Source: Paludibacter sp. (lineage in GTDB: Bacteria > Bacteroidota > Bacteroidia > Bacteroidales > Paludibacteraceae). Taken from it: DNA of 64,000 nt. A model generated the notes under the pieces. That model did not search any database and was not told where the DNA came from. It worked only from the letters and a program-made list of their open reading frames with translations. The stretch lies in assembly GCA_028710415.1 (NCBI GenBank), contig JAQTUE010000013.1:62001-126000 (forward strand), read 5' to 3'. Of the stretch, positions 26,934 through 34,971 are shown piece by piece; the first letter of the stretch is position 1; each line of letters opens with the position of its first letter. A program made the translations under genes and the position numbers.

Positions 26934-27839
26934 ATGAAAAAGAAGATTTACATTGCCGGTTGTGGCGGTATGCTTGGTGAAGCTTTTTATACGCAGTTTA
27001 AAGATGAGTATGACATAAAATGTACAGATATAGATGTCAATGATTCCTGGTTAAGTTTTTTAGATTTTAGGGATATTGACACTTATCGGAAAGATGTTAT
27101 AGCTTTTGCTCCTGATTATTTATTCCATTTAGGAGCCTATACCGATTTGGAATTCTGCGAACAAAACGCTGATGAAACCTATCGTACCAATACGATGTCG
27201 GTTGAAAATGCTGTATATATTGCCAATGAACTGGATATTCCGTTATTGTATATCTGTACAGCTGGTATTTTTGATGGAAAAAAAGAATTATACGATGATT
27301 GGGATATACCTAACCCGCTTGGAGTTTATGCACGGTCAAAATATATGGGAGAGCGTTATGTTTCGGAAAATGCAAAACGTTTTTTGATTTGTCGTGCCGG
27401 TTGGATGATGGGTGCCGGACCTAAAAAAGACAAAAAGTTCATTCAGAAACTCATGAAACAATTGAAAGATGGCAAGAAAGAATTGTTCATTGTGAATGAT
27501 AAAGACGGCACACCAACTTATACCCATGATTTTGCAAAGAACGTAAAATTCTTGATTCAAAAAGAATATTGGGGACTCTATAATATGGTTTGCGGAGGAC
27601 AGACAAGCCGATTGGAAGTTACCGAAGAATTACTGAACATATTGGGATTGAGAGATCAAATAAAATTAAATGTAGTAACAAGTGAGTATTTTAAAGATAT
27701 TTACTTTGCAGAAAGACCACCCTGTGAAAGACTTGATAATCGCAAATTAAATATTCGCGAAGCAAATCAAATGCAAGATTGGAGAATAGCATTAAAAGAG
27801 TATATTGATTCCTATTATATAGACTATTTGAAAATATAA
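26934..27839 (+). CDS. dTDP-4-dehydrorhamnose reductase-like SDR protein
   Basis: This 301-residue protein has an N-terminal IYIAGCGGMLGEAF dinucleotide motif, PDYLFHLGAYTDLEFCE, and the RmlD signature around residue 110-140 (YICTAGIFDG, YARSKYMGERYV with Tyr-x-x-x-Lys). It would reduce a 4-keto-deoxysugar nucleotide. The companion RmlA, RmlB and RmlC genes are not in this window, so rhamnose is possible but not proven. Its stop overlaps the next ATG by one base. Confidence 0.82.
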   Translation: MKKKIYIAGCGGMLGEAFYTQFKDEYDIKCTDIDVNDSWLSFLDFRDIDTYRKDVIAFAPDYLFHLGAYTDLEFCEQNADETYRTNTMSVENAVYIANELDIPLLYICTAGIFDGKKELYDDWDIPNPLGVYARSKYMGERYVSENAKRFLICRAGWMMGAGPKKDKKFIQKLMKQLKDGKKELFIVNDKDGTPTYTHDFAKNVKFLIQKEYWGLYNMVCGGQTSRLEVTEELLNILGLRDQIKLNVVTSEYFKDIYFAERPPCERLDNRKLNIREANQMQDWRIALKEYIDSYYIDYLKI

Positions 27840-28894
27840 TGAAGAAAGTTGCAATTATTGGTTCTCATGGTCTTTATGCTAATTATGGAGGTTGGGATCA
27901 ACTAGTTAAAAATTTGGCTGAAAGAAAATCAGAGAATATAGAATACCTAATTTTTAATGCTGCAGAATCGCCTAAAAGCATAGTACCTCCAACCGGGGTT
28001 ACTGTCAGACGAATTGAATTAAAAGCTTCCGGTTTTCAAGGACTGTTTTTTGATTTTTGGTCCATTTTAATCTGTTTCTGGAAAGTTGATGCTTTACTTT
28101 TACTTGGAGTTCAGGGAATGCCAATATTACCATTCCTTAAATTATTTAAAAAGTTTCAAATTATTTCAAATGTAGGCGGGATAGAATGGGAAAGACCTAA
28201 ATTTGGTTATTTATCTAAACTGTATTTAAAATTTTGCTTTAATTTAAGTTTTATTTTTTCTGAGTATGTAATATTAGACAATCAACATTATTCAAAGTTT
28301 TTACCAAAACGACAGAATGCTAAAGTTGTAATATTACCATACGGAGGTGAGATAGATTCAACTTTGCAGCTAACAAATGAAATGTGCATAAAATATCCTT
28401 TTATTAAAGAGGATTATTTTCTTTCAATAAGTCGTTCGTTAGAAGATAATATGATTGATGAATTATGTGAAAGTTTTTTAGATTCTAAGCACAAACTAGT
28501 GGTTATATCTAATTTATCAAGTACACCCTATGGAAATAAAGTTTGGGAAAAGTATTCTAATAAATCGAATATAGTACTTATTAATGGATTGTATGATAAA
28601 CCCGAGTTAGACCTTGTAAGACGAGAATGTAAAGCTTATATTCATACACATACTCTTTGTGGAACAGCACCATCACTGGTAGAAATGATTATTGCACAAA
28701 GGCCAATAATATCCAAAAATAATCCGCAAAATAGATTTACTTTACAGGACCAAGCTTTTTTTTATTCAGCTTTTTCTGAAATTCAAGAGATGCTTGATAG
28801 AAATCTTGATCTTAAACAATTTACTCCGTCATTTGAACTTTGTAAATTATATAGTTGGAATAAAATCGTAAATGATTATGAATGTTTATTTTAA
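27839..28894 (+). CDS. DUF1972-type glycosyltransferase
   Basis: This 351-residue protein begins KKVAIIGSHGLYANYGGWDQLVKNLAE, the hallmark of the DUF1972/rhamnosyltransferase-like N-terminal domain. It continues with LLLGVQGMPILPFLK, ISNVGGIEWERPKFG and, in the C-terminal half, YIHTHTLCGTAPSLVEMIIAQRPIISK, where the GT4 donor-site Glu (SLVEM) is kept. It probably adds one sugar of the repeat unit. It is followed by 179 bases without a gene. Confidence 0.82.
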   Translation: MKKVAIIGSHGLYANYGGWDQLVKNLAERKSENIEYLIFNAAESPKSIVPPTGVTVRRIELKASGFQGLFFDFWSILICFWKVDALLLLGVQGMPILPFLKLFKKFQIISNVGGIEWERPKFGYLSKLYLKFCFNLSFIFSEYVILDNQHYSKFLPKRQNAKVVILPYGGEIDSTLQLTNEMCIKYPFIKEDYFLSISRSLEDNMIDELCESFLDSKHKLVVISNLSSTPYGNKVWEKYSNKSNIVLINGLYDKPELDLVRRECKAYIHTHTLCGTAPSLVEMIIAQRPIISKNNPQNRFTLQDQAFFYSAFSEIQEMLDRNLDLKQFTPSFELCKLYSWNKIVNDYECLF

Positions 28895-29073
28895 ATCAAA
28901 GACTTAAGTTGATGAATAATAACATTTTTTTAATTTCATCAAGTATCTATTCGATTAACCTTTCCTTGAGAAAAAAGTATGATTTAAAGAAAACATTAAA
29001 AACAAGGTGATTTATTATTTAGTTTTCTAAATTTCTAAAATAACCCATTATAGTTCAAATTGATAATTAAAGA

Positions 29074-30183
29074 ATGAAGATTTTAATCACTGGTATTCAC
29101 GGTTTCGTAGGCAGCAACCTGGTAGCATCCTTAAAAGTTATTCACCAAATCTTTGGTTTGGATATTATCTCTCCTCAACAAGAAGGAGTCATTAAGACTT
29201 TTGCCTGGAATGAATTGGATAATGTCCCTGAAATGGATGTGATTATTCATTTAGCAGGAAAGGCCCACGATACGAAAAGTCAAACGGATGCACAGGTTTA
29301 TTTTGATATTAATACCGGATTAACTCAAAAGATATATGATTGGTTTCTGGCATCAGAAGCAAAGAAATTTATTTTCTTTAGTTCTGTAAAAGCAGCAGCC
29401 GATAGGGTAGAAGGGGACATATTGACTGAAGATGTTGTTCCAAGTCCAAAAGGACCCTATGGGGAAAGTAAAATTGCTGCTGAGAATTATATTCTATTAC
29501 AAGAGGCAAGAGGCAAGAGGCAAGAGGTAAGAACAGATAGCCTGGAGCATCAAGCATTGAGTATTGAGTATCAAAGCATAAGTAAAGAAGCAAGAACAAA
29601 GAACCAAGAGCCGGGTACCAAGATTCATGAACCAGGAGGAGACACTTTACTACCTACTACCGACTCCCTACTACCCACTACCCACTACCCACTAAAAACA
29701 ACTTATATTCTTCGTCCTTGTATGATTCATGGTCCGGGCAATAAGGGTAATCTGAATCATTTGTATCAGGTTGTAAAAAAGGGCATACCTTATCCATTAG
29801 GATCTTTTGAAAATAAACGATCATTTACTTCAATTGATAATTTGACTTTTGTAATCTCTGAATTAATTAAAAAGGATATTCCCGGTGGAATCTATAATGT
29901 GGGCGATGATGAAAGTTTATCAACCAATGAGTTGATTGCTATTATGTCAAAAACGATGAACAAACCTAACAGAACATGGAAATGGAATAAATCATTTATT
30001 GAATTGATTGCTAGCATAGGTACAACTCTACATTTGCCCTTGAACAATGAAAGACTAAATAAACTTACAGAGAATTACATAGTATCGAATGATAAACTTA
30101 AGAATGCATTGGGTATCAAAATAATGCCTGTTTCAGCCTATGATGGTTTTATAAAAACAATTCAAAGTTTTGATAAAAAATGA
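29074..30183 (+). CDS. NAD-dependent epimerase/dehydratase with in-frame heptamer-repeat insert
   Basis: This 369-residue extended SDR protein is about 60 residues longer than expected. It has ITGIHGFVGSNL (NAD binding), DVIIHLAGKAHD, FFSSVKAAADR, the catalytic Tyr129-x-x-x-Lys133 in GPYGESKIAAE, then YILRPCMIHGPGNKGNL and RSFTSIDNL. Between the Tyr/Lys helix and the YILRP strand lies a low-complexity segment (about residues 144-206) encoded entirely by 7-bp repeats. The fold could tolerate it as a surface loop, or the gene may be compromised. The family includes WbpV/Gne-type UDP-sugar epimerases that act with a WecA-like transferase; such a gene follows with an ATGA overlap. Confidence 0.85.
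   Translation: MKILITGIHGFVGSNLVASLKVIHQIFGLDIISPQQEGVIKTFAWNELDNVPEMDVIIHLAGKAHDTKSQTDAQVYFDINTGLTQKIYDWFLASEAKKFIFFSSVKAAADRVEGDILTEDVVPSPKGPYGESKIAAENYILLQEARGKRQEVRTDSLEHQALSIEYQSISKEARTKNQEPGTKIHEPGGDTLLPTTDSLLPTTHYPLKTTYILRPCMIHGPGNKGNLNHLYQVVKKGIPYPLGSFENKRSFTSIDNLTFVISELIKKDIPGGIYNVGDDESLSTNELIAIMSKTMNKPNRTWKWNKSFIELIASIGTTLHLPLNNERLNKLTENYIVSNDKLKNALGIKIMPVSAYDGFIKTIQSFDKK
29501..29696 (+). repeat. 28-unit heptamer array inside a coding region
   Basis: Reading from 29501 in steps of seven gives 28 units of four kinds: AAGAGGC, TTGAGTA/TCAAGCA, AAGAACC/AAGAGCC and TACTACC/CACTACC. The phase holds throughout. Because 7 is not a multiple of 3, each unit shifts frame, yet the gene stays open. 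Related units occur at 265-327, 4239-4308 and 58219-58281. Confidence 0.9.
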
Positions 30184-31151
30184 CTTATATTTTACTCCTA
30201 TTAGCACTTATAGCAATTGAATTAAGCTACTTCAAAATTGCCAATCATTTTAATATCATTGATAAACCCAATGAGCGAAGTTCCCATTCCAGTATAACAT
30301 TACGGGGTGGTGGAGTGATTTTTTATTTTGGGGTATTACTCTATTTTATTTTTGGAAAGTTTCAATATCCCTGGTTTTTCACGGGACTGACTCTCATATC
30401 ATTGGTGAGTTTTGCTGATGATATCCGCCCACAATCTTCTAAGCTCAGATTAACTGTACATTTTGCAGCTATGGCAATGATGTTTTATCAATGGGAATTG
30501 TTTTCTCAACAGTGGTATTTTACAATCATTGCTTTAGTTATATGTACCGGGATATTGAATGCTTATAATTTTATGGATGGCATTAACGGAATCACAGGTG
30601 CCTATAGTTTGGTGGTAATCGCAGCTTTATGGTATATAAATACGTATCAGGTTCAATTTGTAGATAATATGTTTATATATGCTGTTTTATTGGCATTAAT
30701 GGTCTTCAATTTTTTCAATTTTAGAACCAGGGCAAAATGTTTTGCAGGTGATGTCGGAGCCATTTCCATAGCATTTATTGTTTTATTCTTATTGGGTTTG
30801 TTGATTATCAAAACAAGGGACCTGAGTTACATTGTTATTCTGGTTGTATATGGAGTTGATTCAGTACTTACAATATTACATCGCCTGTTTTTAAAAGAGA
30901 ATATCTTTGAACCTCACCGCAAACATGCCTTCCAGCTTATGGCCAATGAATTGAAAATTCCACATGTGATTGTTTCATTCTTTTATGGCTCGCTTCAGGC
31001 TCTTGTTTTTGCAGGTTTTATTTTATGTAAGAATTATTCTTATTGGTATTTAGGCTCTATCATTGTAATATTATCGGTTTGTTATTTGATTTTTAAGATG
31101 AAGTATTTTAAATTGCATAAAACTATTCAAGTCAAAGCTATAAAGATTTAA
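30180..31151 (+). CDS. WecA/WbpL-type polyprenyl-phosphate sugar-1-phosphate transferase
   Basis: This 323-residue protein has about ten membrane helices. MraY/WecA family motifs are DKPNERSSHSSITLRGGGV at the first loop, LVSFADDIRPQSSKLRL (Asp pair), NAYNFMDGINGITG and FNFRTRAKCFAGDVGA, and a His-rich loop EPHRKHAFQLMA. It would transfer an N-acetylhexosamine-1-phosphate to undecaprenyl phosphate. It forms a pair with the upstream epimerase through a 4-base overlap. This is the second initiating transferase in the window, of a different fold from that at 4660. Confidence 0.9.
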   Translation: MTYILLLLALIAIELSYFKIANHFNIIDKPNERSSHSSITLRGGGVIFYFGVLLYFIFGKFQYPWFFTGLTLISLVSFADDIRPQSSKLRLTVHFAAMAMMFYQWELFSQQWYFTIIALVICTGILNAYNFMDGINGITGAYSLVVIAALWYINTYQVQFVDNMFIYAVLLALMVFNFFNFRTRAKCFAGDVGAISIAFIVLFLLGLLIIKTRDLSYIVILVVYGVDSVLTILHRLFLKENIFEPHRKHAFQLMANELKIPHVIVSFFYGSLQALVFAGFILCKNYSYWYLGSIIVILSVCYLIFKMKYFKLHKTIQVKAIKI

Positions 31152-31168
31152 AAAGGCTTATTTTGAAT

Positions 31169-31224
31169 TTCGTGAAATTAGTTTTAATTCGTGTAATTCG
31201 TATTCAATTCGTGTAATTCGTATT
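31169..31224 (+). repeat. AATTCGTGTAATTCGTATT-type repeat
   Basis: Several ATTCGT-based units (TTCGTGAAATTAG, AATTCGTGTAATTCGTATT twice) fill the gap before the kinase fusion gene. The same motif set recurs at 33176-33234, over the end of the ABC-F gene. Confidence 0.7.
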
Positions 31225-31232
31225 TTATTATA

Positions 31233-32366
31233 ATGAAGAAAAAAGTATTTGTCAGCGGCTGTTATGACATGCTTCACAGTGGGCATGTTGCGTTTTTTGA
31301 GGAGGCCTCAGAGTATGGCGATCTGTATGTAGGTATTGGTTCGGACAAAACCATTAACTCCCTGAAAGCCCGTAAAACAGTTAATTCGGATGCGGAACGG
31401 CTGTATATGGTGAAAGCATTGAAAGTCGTGAAAGATGCCTGGATTAATAAAGGTGGTGGTTTGCTGGATTTTTTGGAAGAATTCAAACAGCTTAAACCTG
31501 ATATCTTTTTTGTCAATGCTGATGGACATACCCCTGATAAAGAAAACCTCTGCAAGGAAATGGGAATTGACTATGTGGTAAGCAAGCGGATTCCCCATGG
31601 AAATTTACCTACCCGGTCCACTACAGCATTGCGTCAGGAATGTAATATCCCTTACCGGATTGATTTAGCCGGAGGCTGGCTTGATCAGCCTTATGTCAGT
31701 TGCTTTGCACCCGGCCCTGTGCTCACAATATGTATTGAGCCGGATTATGAATTCAATGATCGTAGTGGAATGTCCACCAGCAGTCGCAAAAAAGCGGTTG
31801 AACTCTGGCAGACCGATATCCCCGATGGGGATAAAGAGAAACTGGCTAAAACCCTTTTTTGTTTTGAGAATCCCCCCGGAAGCAAATATATCAGCGGATC
31901 ACAGGATTCCCTGGGAATAACCATGCCCGGATTAAACAAGTATTATTACGAAGCCAATTATTGGCCGTCAGAAATAGAAAGTAAACTCGAGCCTGATTTA
32001 CTTGCCTGGATTGAAAAACACATTTGGATGATTCCCTTATACCCCCGCAATGATAGTTATGATGTGTTGGCAAATAAGAAGATTGATGAAGAAGGTGCAA
32101 CACGTTTGAGTCAAGCTGCCGATAAATGCTGGAAGGCTTTATTAAAAAAAGATGCTAAAGAAGTGGGTGCATCAATGACCGAAAGTTTTGAAGCTCAAAT
32201 TGCCATGTTTCCCAATATGCTGACTCATGGTGTACTGGAACAAATTGAACAATATAAAAGCCAGGTGCATGGCTGGAAACTAAGTGGTGCAGGAGGTGGT
32301 GGCTATTTGATATTTTTCAGTGAACAACCTGTTGAAAATGCCATACAGATAAGGATCAGAAGGTAG
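31233..32366 (+). CDS. fused nucleotidyltransferase and GHMP-type sugar kinase
   Basis: This 377-residue protein has two domains. Residues 1-130 form a cytidylyltransferase-like fold with GCYDMLHSGHVAFF (HxGH site), VGIGSDKTIN and a RSTTALRQE end. Residues of about 135-377 resemble GHMP kinases: YRIDLAGGWLDQP, similar to fucokinase-type openings, and the late GWKLSGAGGGGYLIFF nucleotide-binding loop. The central GHMP glycine-serine loop is only weakly recognisable (GSKYISGSQDSLG). A sugar could thus be phosphorylated and activated by one protein. The product is unknown. Its stop codon falls in the first unit of a TAGTTTA heptamer tract. Confidence 0.75.
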   Translation: MKKKVFVSGCYDMLHSGHVAFFEEASEYGDLYVGIGSDKTINSLKARKTVNSDAERLYMVKALKVVKDAWINKGGGLLDFLEEFKQLKPDIFFVNADGHTPDKENLCKEMGIDYVVSKRIPHGNLPTRSTTALRQECNIPYRIDLAGGWLDQPYVSCFAPGPVLTICIEPDYEFNDRSGMSTSSRKKAVELWQTDIPDGDKEKLAKTLFCFENPPGSKYISGSQDSLGITMPGLNKYYYEANYWPSEIESKLEPDLLAWIEKHIWMIPLYPRNDSYDVLANKKIDEEGATRLSQAADKCWKALLKKDAKEVGASMTESFEAQIAMFPNMLTHGVLEQIEQYKSQVHGWKLSGAGGGGYLIFFSEQPVENAIQIRIRR

Positions 32367-32412
32367 TATTTAGTTTATAGTTTATAGTTTATAGTTTGAA
32401 GTTTGTAGTTAA
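32364..32412 (+). repeat. TAGTTTA heptamer tandem repeat over a stop codon
   Basis: Seven units (TAGTATT, TAGTTTA three times, TAGTTTG, AAGTTTG, TAGTTAA) keep a 7-bp phase. The TAG that ends the kinase gene is the first three bases of the array. Confidence 0.85.
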
Positions 32413-32521
32413 TAAATACAAATTCCACATATATAAATTTACTTACGTTTTAGGAGATTATTAGATAATAAAAATAGAAACATTGAAATCAGTGTTTGAA
32501 ATTATAAAATGAATTGCAATA

Positions 32522-32923
32522 ATGGAAATCATTGATGAAGAGTTGTTAGACTCAATAACCATTCAGGCTATAGAGTCTCCCCGTTTAAGGATGAATTATA
32601 ATTTTCATGAGAGTTCAGATTCTAAGTCGCAACGGTTACTGAATGCCATGGAACCCGGTACAGCATTACCAATTCACAGGCATCTGAATACTCCTGAAAC
32701 TTATATAGTGCTTAGAGGTAGTTTAAACGTGCTATTGTATTCTGAAAATAAAGAAATAGTCAGTTGCACAGAGGTCAATCCAAAGAAAAGTGTGTTTGGT
32801 GCAAATATTCCTGCCGGACAGTGGCACACTATTGAAGTGATTGAACCCGGAACTGTTATTTTTGAAGTAAAGGATGGACCTTATAGGTCCTTGACGGATG
32901 ATGATATTCTAGTCATTGGTTAA
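32522..32923 (+). CDS. WbuC-family cupin-fold protein
   Basis: This 133-residue small protein has the cupin metal-site pattern: PIHRHLNTPETYIVLRGSLNVLLY (first His/Glu motif) and ANIPAGQWHTIEVIEPGTVIFEVKDGPY (second motif with His). The match to the WbuC family, found at the ends of O-antigen and capsule clusters, is good. The biochemical role of WbuC is not established; isomerisation or stabilisation of a sugar nucleotide has to remain a guess. It is the last gene of the plus-strand cluster. Confidence 0.82.
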   Translation: MEIIDEELLDSITIQAIESPRLRMNYNFHESSDSKSQRLLNAMEPGTALPIHRHLNTPETYIVLRGSLNVLLYSENKEIVSCTEVNPKKSVFGANIPAGQWHTIEVIEPGTVIFEVKDGPYRSLTDDDILVIG

Positions 32924-33015
32924 ATAGTTAATTGGTTAACTAGTAAAATAGTTAATTGGTTAATTGGTTGAACCCGCAAGTGGGACGTCACTTCGTTCAG
33001 TTGGTTAATTGGTCA
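32924..33015 (+). repeat. ATTGGTTA tandem/dispersed repeat
   Basis: Loose octamers of ATTGGTTA type follow the WbuC stop, interrupted by an ACCCGCAAGTGGG hairpin near 32970. The unit is the complement of the YAACYAAT octamer upstream of 4660. Confidence 0.6.
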
Positions 33016-33048
33016 TTAGAAGGGTTATTCAAATTGTACTAAAAATAG

Positions 33049-33098
33049 AAAAGGATAGTATAAACTGTTTTGATACCAGTTTATACTATCCTTTTTTT
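33049..33098. terminator. bidirectional terminator between convergent genes
   Basis: A perfect 15-bp stem (GGATAGTATAAACTG and its complement) around a 9-base loop is flanked by A-rich sequence on the left and seven T on the right. It works in both directions between the WbuC gene and the minus-strand ABC-F gene. Confidence 0.9.
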
Positions 33099-33175
33099 TA
33101 TTTATAGGATTAAATCATATATATCTATGTTCACTATTCTTTGTTCCTTTTCAAAGTCAAGTGAACTTATTCTTT

Positions 33176-33234
33176 CATAATTCGTGTAATTCGTATTAAT
33201 TCGTGAAATTAGAATCAATTCGTATTCTTCCGTT
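33176..33234. repeat. ATTCGT-type repeat overlapping the ABC-F stop codon
   Basis: The motifs AATTCGTGTAATTCGTATT and TTCGTGAAATTAG recur here in the same combination as at 31169-31224. The repeat encodes the last residues (NTN) and stop of the ABC-F protein on the minus strand. Confidence 0.65.
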
Positions 33235-34858
33235 CAATTTCCCTCAGATTCTCCATTTTCTTCTTAGCAAGGAAACCATAAATGTCTTCCAGGTGTTCGG
33301 TGACTTTCTGATTACCAAACTCATACACTTTCGTGATGAGTCCATCCAGGAAATCACGGTCATGGGATACAACAATCAAAGTTCCATCAAAATCAACCAA
33401 AGCCTGTTTCAGGATATCCTTCGTTTTCATATCCAGGTGATTGGTAGGCTCATCGAGAATCAATAAATTTACCGGCTCCAGCAATAGTTTAATCATTGCC
33501 AACCGTGTCCGTTCACCCCCAGATAGTATTTTTACCTTTTTAGTGGAACTTTCTCCCCCAAACATAAATGCACCCAACAAATCACGTATTTTATTCCGGA
33601 TATCACCTGTTGCCACATCATCGATGGTTTGAAATACGGTGAGGTTTTCATCCAGCAGTGAAGCCTGGTTTTGAGCAAAATAACCGATTTTTACATTATG
33701 TCCCAGTGTCAGTATTCCATCATGTTCAATTTCTTTCATGATACATTTCACCAAAGTGGATTTTCCTTCCCCGTTTTTACCGACAAAAGCAATTTTCTCA
33801 CCACGTTCGATTGTAAAGTTTGCATTCCCGAAAATAAGTTTGTCATTATACTTTTTTCCTACAGTTTCAGCAGTCACAGGATAATTCCCTGAACGGGGTG
33901 ATGGTGGGAATTTAAGCCGCAAGGCTGATGAATCTTCTTCGTCCACTTCGAGTACCGGAAGTTTCTCAAGCATCTTCACGCGTGATTGAACCTGGTTTGT
34001 TTTCGAATAAGTGCCTTTAAAGCGTTCAATGAAGTCGGTGGTTTCCTCAATCATTCTCTGCTGTTCCTCATACTGCTTTTGTTGCTGCTCACGGCGCTCT
34101 CTGCGTAATTCGAGGTAATGGCTGTATTTGGCTTTATAGTCGTAAATACGACCCATGGTGACTTCTATGGTGCGTGTGGTGATGTTATCAACAAAGGCAC
34201 GGTCATGCGAAATGATGACTACGGCTTTGGCCGAATTAATAAGGAATTCTTCGAGCCATTGGATAGATTCAATGTCCAGGTGATTGGTAGGCTCATCAAG
34301 CAGGATAACGTCAGGCCTGCGAAGCAGTATTTTCGCAAGTTCAATGCGCATTCTCCATCCACCGCTGAATTCGGAGGTCTTACGGGGGAAATCTTCCCGT
34401 GAGAAACCAAGTCCCAAAAGTGTTTTTTCAATATCCGCATCATAATTTATTTCTTCAATGCTGTAAAACTGTTCACTCAGGGCTGAAACACGTTCAATGA
34501 GCTCCATGTAGCTGTCCGATTCATAATCGGTGCGTGTAGTAAGTTCTTCGTTCAGGGCATCAATTTGTTTCCCCATTTCATTGATTTCCGAAAATGCCAT
34601 GGCTGTTTCTTCAAATACAGTCCGGTTATCTTCCAGGAGTAAGTGTTGTGGCAAATAAGCTACTACCATTTCTTTGGGACAGGATACGGTACCTTTGGAT
34701 GGTTCCCGGACACCGGCCAGTATTTTGAGTAAGGTAGATTTCCCGGCACCATTTTTGCCCATTAAAGCAATCCGGTCCTTTTCGTTAATGACAAATGAGA
34801 TATCCTGAAAGAGAGTTTGACCGCCAAATTCGACAGTAAGTGCATCGACTGATAACAT
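33215..34858 (-). CDS. ABC-F family ATPase
   Basis: This 547-residue protein carries two ATP-binding cassettes in tandem and no membrane segment. The first has GKNGAGKST, LSEQF-linked SGGWRMRIELAKILL and DVILLDEPTNHLD; the second has GKNGEGKST, LSGGERTRLAMIKLLL and LLILDEPTNHLD. Between them is the charged linker (RREQQQKQYEEQQRMIEETT) typical of ABC-F proteins, which act on the ribosome as translation factors or give antibiotic protection. The length is that of the Uup/EttA-like housekeeping type. Its extreme C-terminus comes from a dispersed repeat. A terminator lies beyond the stop. Confidence 0.9.
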   Translation of the reverse strand: MLSVDALTVEFGGQTLFQDISFVINEKDRIALMGKNGAGKSTLLKILAGVREPSKGTVSCPKEMVVAYLPQHLLLEDNRTVFEETAMAFSEINEMGKQIDALNEELTTRTDYESDSYMELIERVSALSEQFYSIEEINYDADIEKTLLGLGFSREDFPRKTSEFSGGWRMRIELAKILLRRPDVILLDEPTNHLDIESIQWLEEFLINSAKAVVIISHDRAFVDNITTRTIEVTMGRIYDYKAKYSHYLELRRERREQQQKQYEEQQRMIEETTDFIERFKGTYSKTNQVQSRVKMLEKLPVLEVDEEDSSALRLKFPPSPRSGNYPVTAETVGKKYNDKLIFGNANFTIERGEKIAFVGKNGEGKSTLVKCIMKEIEHDGILTLGHNVKIGYFAQNQASLLDENLTVFQTIDDVATGDIRNKIRDLLGAFMFGGESSTKKVKILSGGERTRLAMIKLLLEPVNLLILDEPTNHLDMKTKDILKQALVDFDGTLIVVSHDRDFLDGLITKVYEFGNQKVTEHLEDIYGFLAKKKMENLREIERKNTN

Positions 34859-34908
34859 ATGAAATATTTACAATTTAATAATTTACAAATTGGGTACTTA
34901 GAGACTAT

Positions 34909-34952
34909 AAAAAAACTTTCCGTAGGATTAACTGGTAGTCCTGACGGAAAGT
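34909..34952 (-). terminator. terminator after the M6 protease gene
   Basis: Read on the minus strand, a long hairpin (stem ACTTTCCGT with its complement, extended by AGGATT/AGTCCT) is followed by seven T. It lies 20 bases beyond the protease stop codon. Confidence 0.85.
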
Positions 34953-34971
34953 AAAATATTATGAACAGGTT

